From: Beggiatoa alba B18LD
Lineage (GTDB): Bacteria > Pseudomonadota > Gammaproteobacteria > Beggiatoales > Beggiatoaceae
Direction of reading: 5' to 3'
Assembly: GCF_000245015.1 (NCBI RefSeq)
Contig: NZ_JH600070.1
Coordinates: 1,633,716-1,697,715 of the forward strand
DNA: 64,000 nucleotides
The position numbers were made by a program, and so were the translations under genes. How positions within the stretch are numbered: the first letter of the stretch is position 1; each line of letters starts with the position of its first letter. Shown in pieces: positions 63,919-64,000 of this stretch. The notes beneath the pieces are model-generated. The model was not told where the DNA came from. It saw only the letters and a program-made list of their open reading frames with translations, and did no database searches.

Positions 63919-64000
63919 TTGCTTTCTCCAAATCCGCTAATTGCATGGCAAGGCTGTGAACTTCAAAACTGCTGATATATTCCACAATCTTGGCGGGGTC
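63911..64000 (-). CDS. nrtA: Nitrate transporter substrate-binding protein, C-terminal fragment (runs off the window)
   Basis: The last 29 codons of a gene that continues past the right edge (DPAKIVEYISSFEVHS and so on, ending in NV). Its stop TAA is inside the first codons of nrtB: ATGTCTAA, an 8-bp overlap that suggests translational coupling. The identity as NrtA rests mainly on position before nrtB and on the DPAK start of the tail. Confidence 0.6.
   Translation of the reverse strand, partial: DPAKIVEYISSFEVHSLAMQLADLEKANV

Overview
The window looks like a chromosomal segment of a gammaproteobacterial sulfur oxidizer, most likely a freshwater Beggiatoa-type member of the Thiotrichales. 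This rests on three things: dsrEFHC-dsrM sulfur-trafficking genes next to a FimX-like motility regulator, moderately AT-rich DNA, and many intergenic palindromic repeats built from 9-bp AATTCTGNN units. The organism name is an inference; nothing here fixes the species.

Layout. 1-5.5 kb: the 3' end of metZ, a secreted His/Lys-rich repeat protein, a lytic transglycosylase, a quinone-oxidoreductase-like enzyme and a DsbD/ScsB-type thiol reductase. 6-13.4 kb: a 1387-residue hybrid histidine kinase with a co-transcribed periplasmic helical-repeat protein, then a large secreted protein with a Cys/His/Asp protease-like core. 13.7-20.7 kb: mazG, a DUF7931-like protein, a Nudix hydrolase, a SNF2 helicase whose promoter overlaps a near-consensus LexA box, an MFS transporter and a DUF971 protein. 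21-28.6 kb: a TonB-dependent receptor, a beta-lactamase-like serine hydrolase, and an apparent operon of Tat-exported solute-binding protein, small membrane protein and chemoreceptor. 28.9-33.3 kb: a lone rnfC, hemF, tsaC and an RpfE-like gene. 33.7-43.5 kb: an 1871-residue multi-PAS hybrid kinase, a TPR protein, and a DUF58/TgpA pair. 43.6-49 kb: a broken KilA-N gene, a composite repeat, the truncated dsr locus and fimX. 49.1-56.2 kb: a thioesterase, queD, radC, ftsX, a response regulator, folD, a GDT1-family transporter and a CDF transporter. 56.4-64 kb: an assimilatory nitrate operon read leftwards (nrtA-nrtB-nrtC-nirB-nirD-nasA).

The most striking non-genic feature is a family of intergenic elements (type 1; seven loci). 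Complete copies have terminal inverted repeats close to AACCTGAGTTCGGCGA, two opposed iteron tracts and usually a strong terminator-like hairpin. One copy sits inside a second, unrelated palindromic element (type 2). It is flanked there by an 11-bp direct repeat, and a second type-2 copy elsewhere in the window shows the matching empty site. That is direct evidence that type 1 is or was mobile, although it encodes no transposase. In five of the six hairpin-bearing copies the hairpin is oriented to terminate the neighbouring gene. A composite copy supplies the stop codon of dsrM at one end and cuts a KilA-N pseudogene at the other, which suggests it marks a rearrangement that separated dsrM from dsrK.

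Start sites were revised where an internal start has a better ribosome binding site or begins a signal peptide. Family assignments are from memory of protein families; no searches were run.
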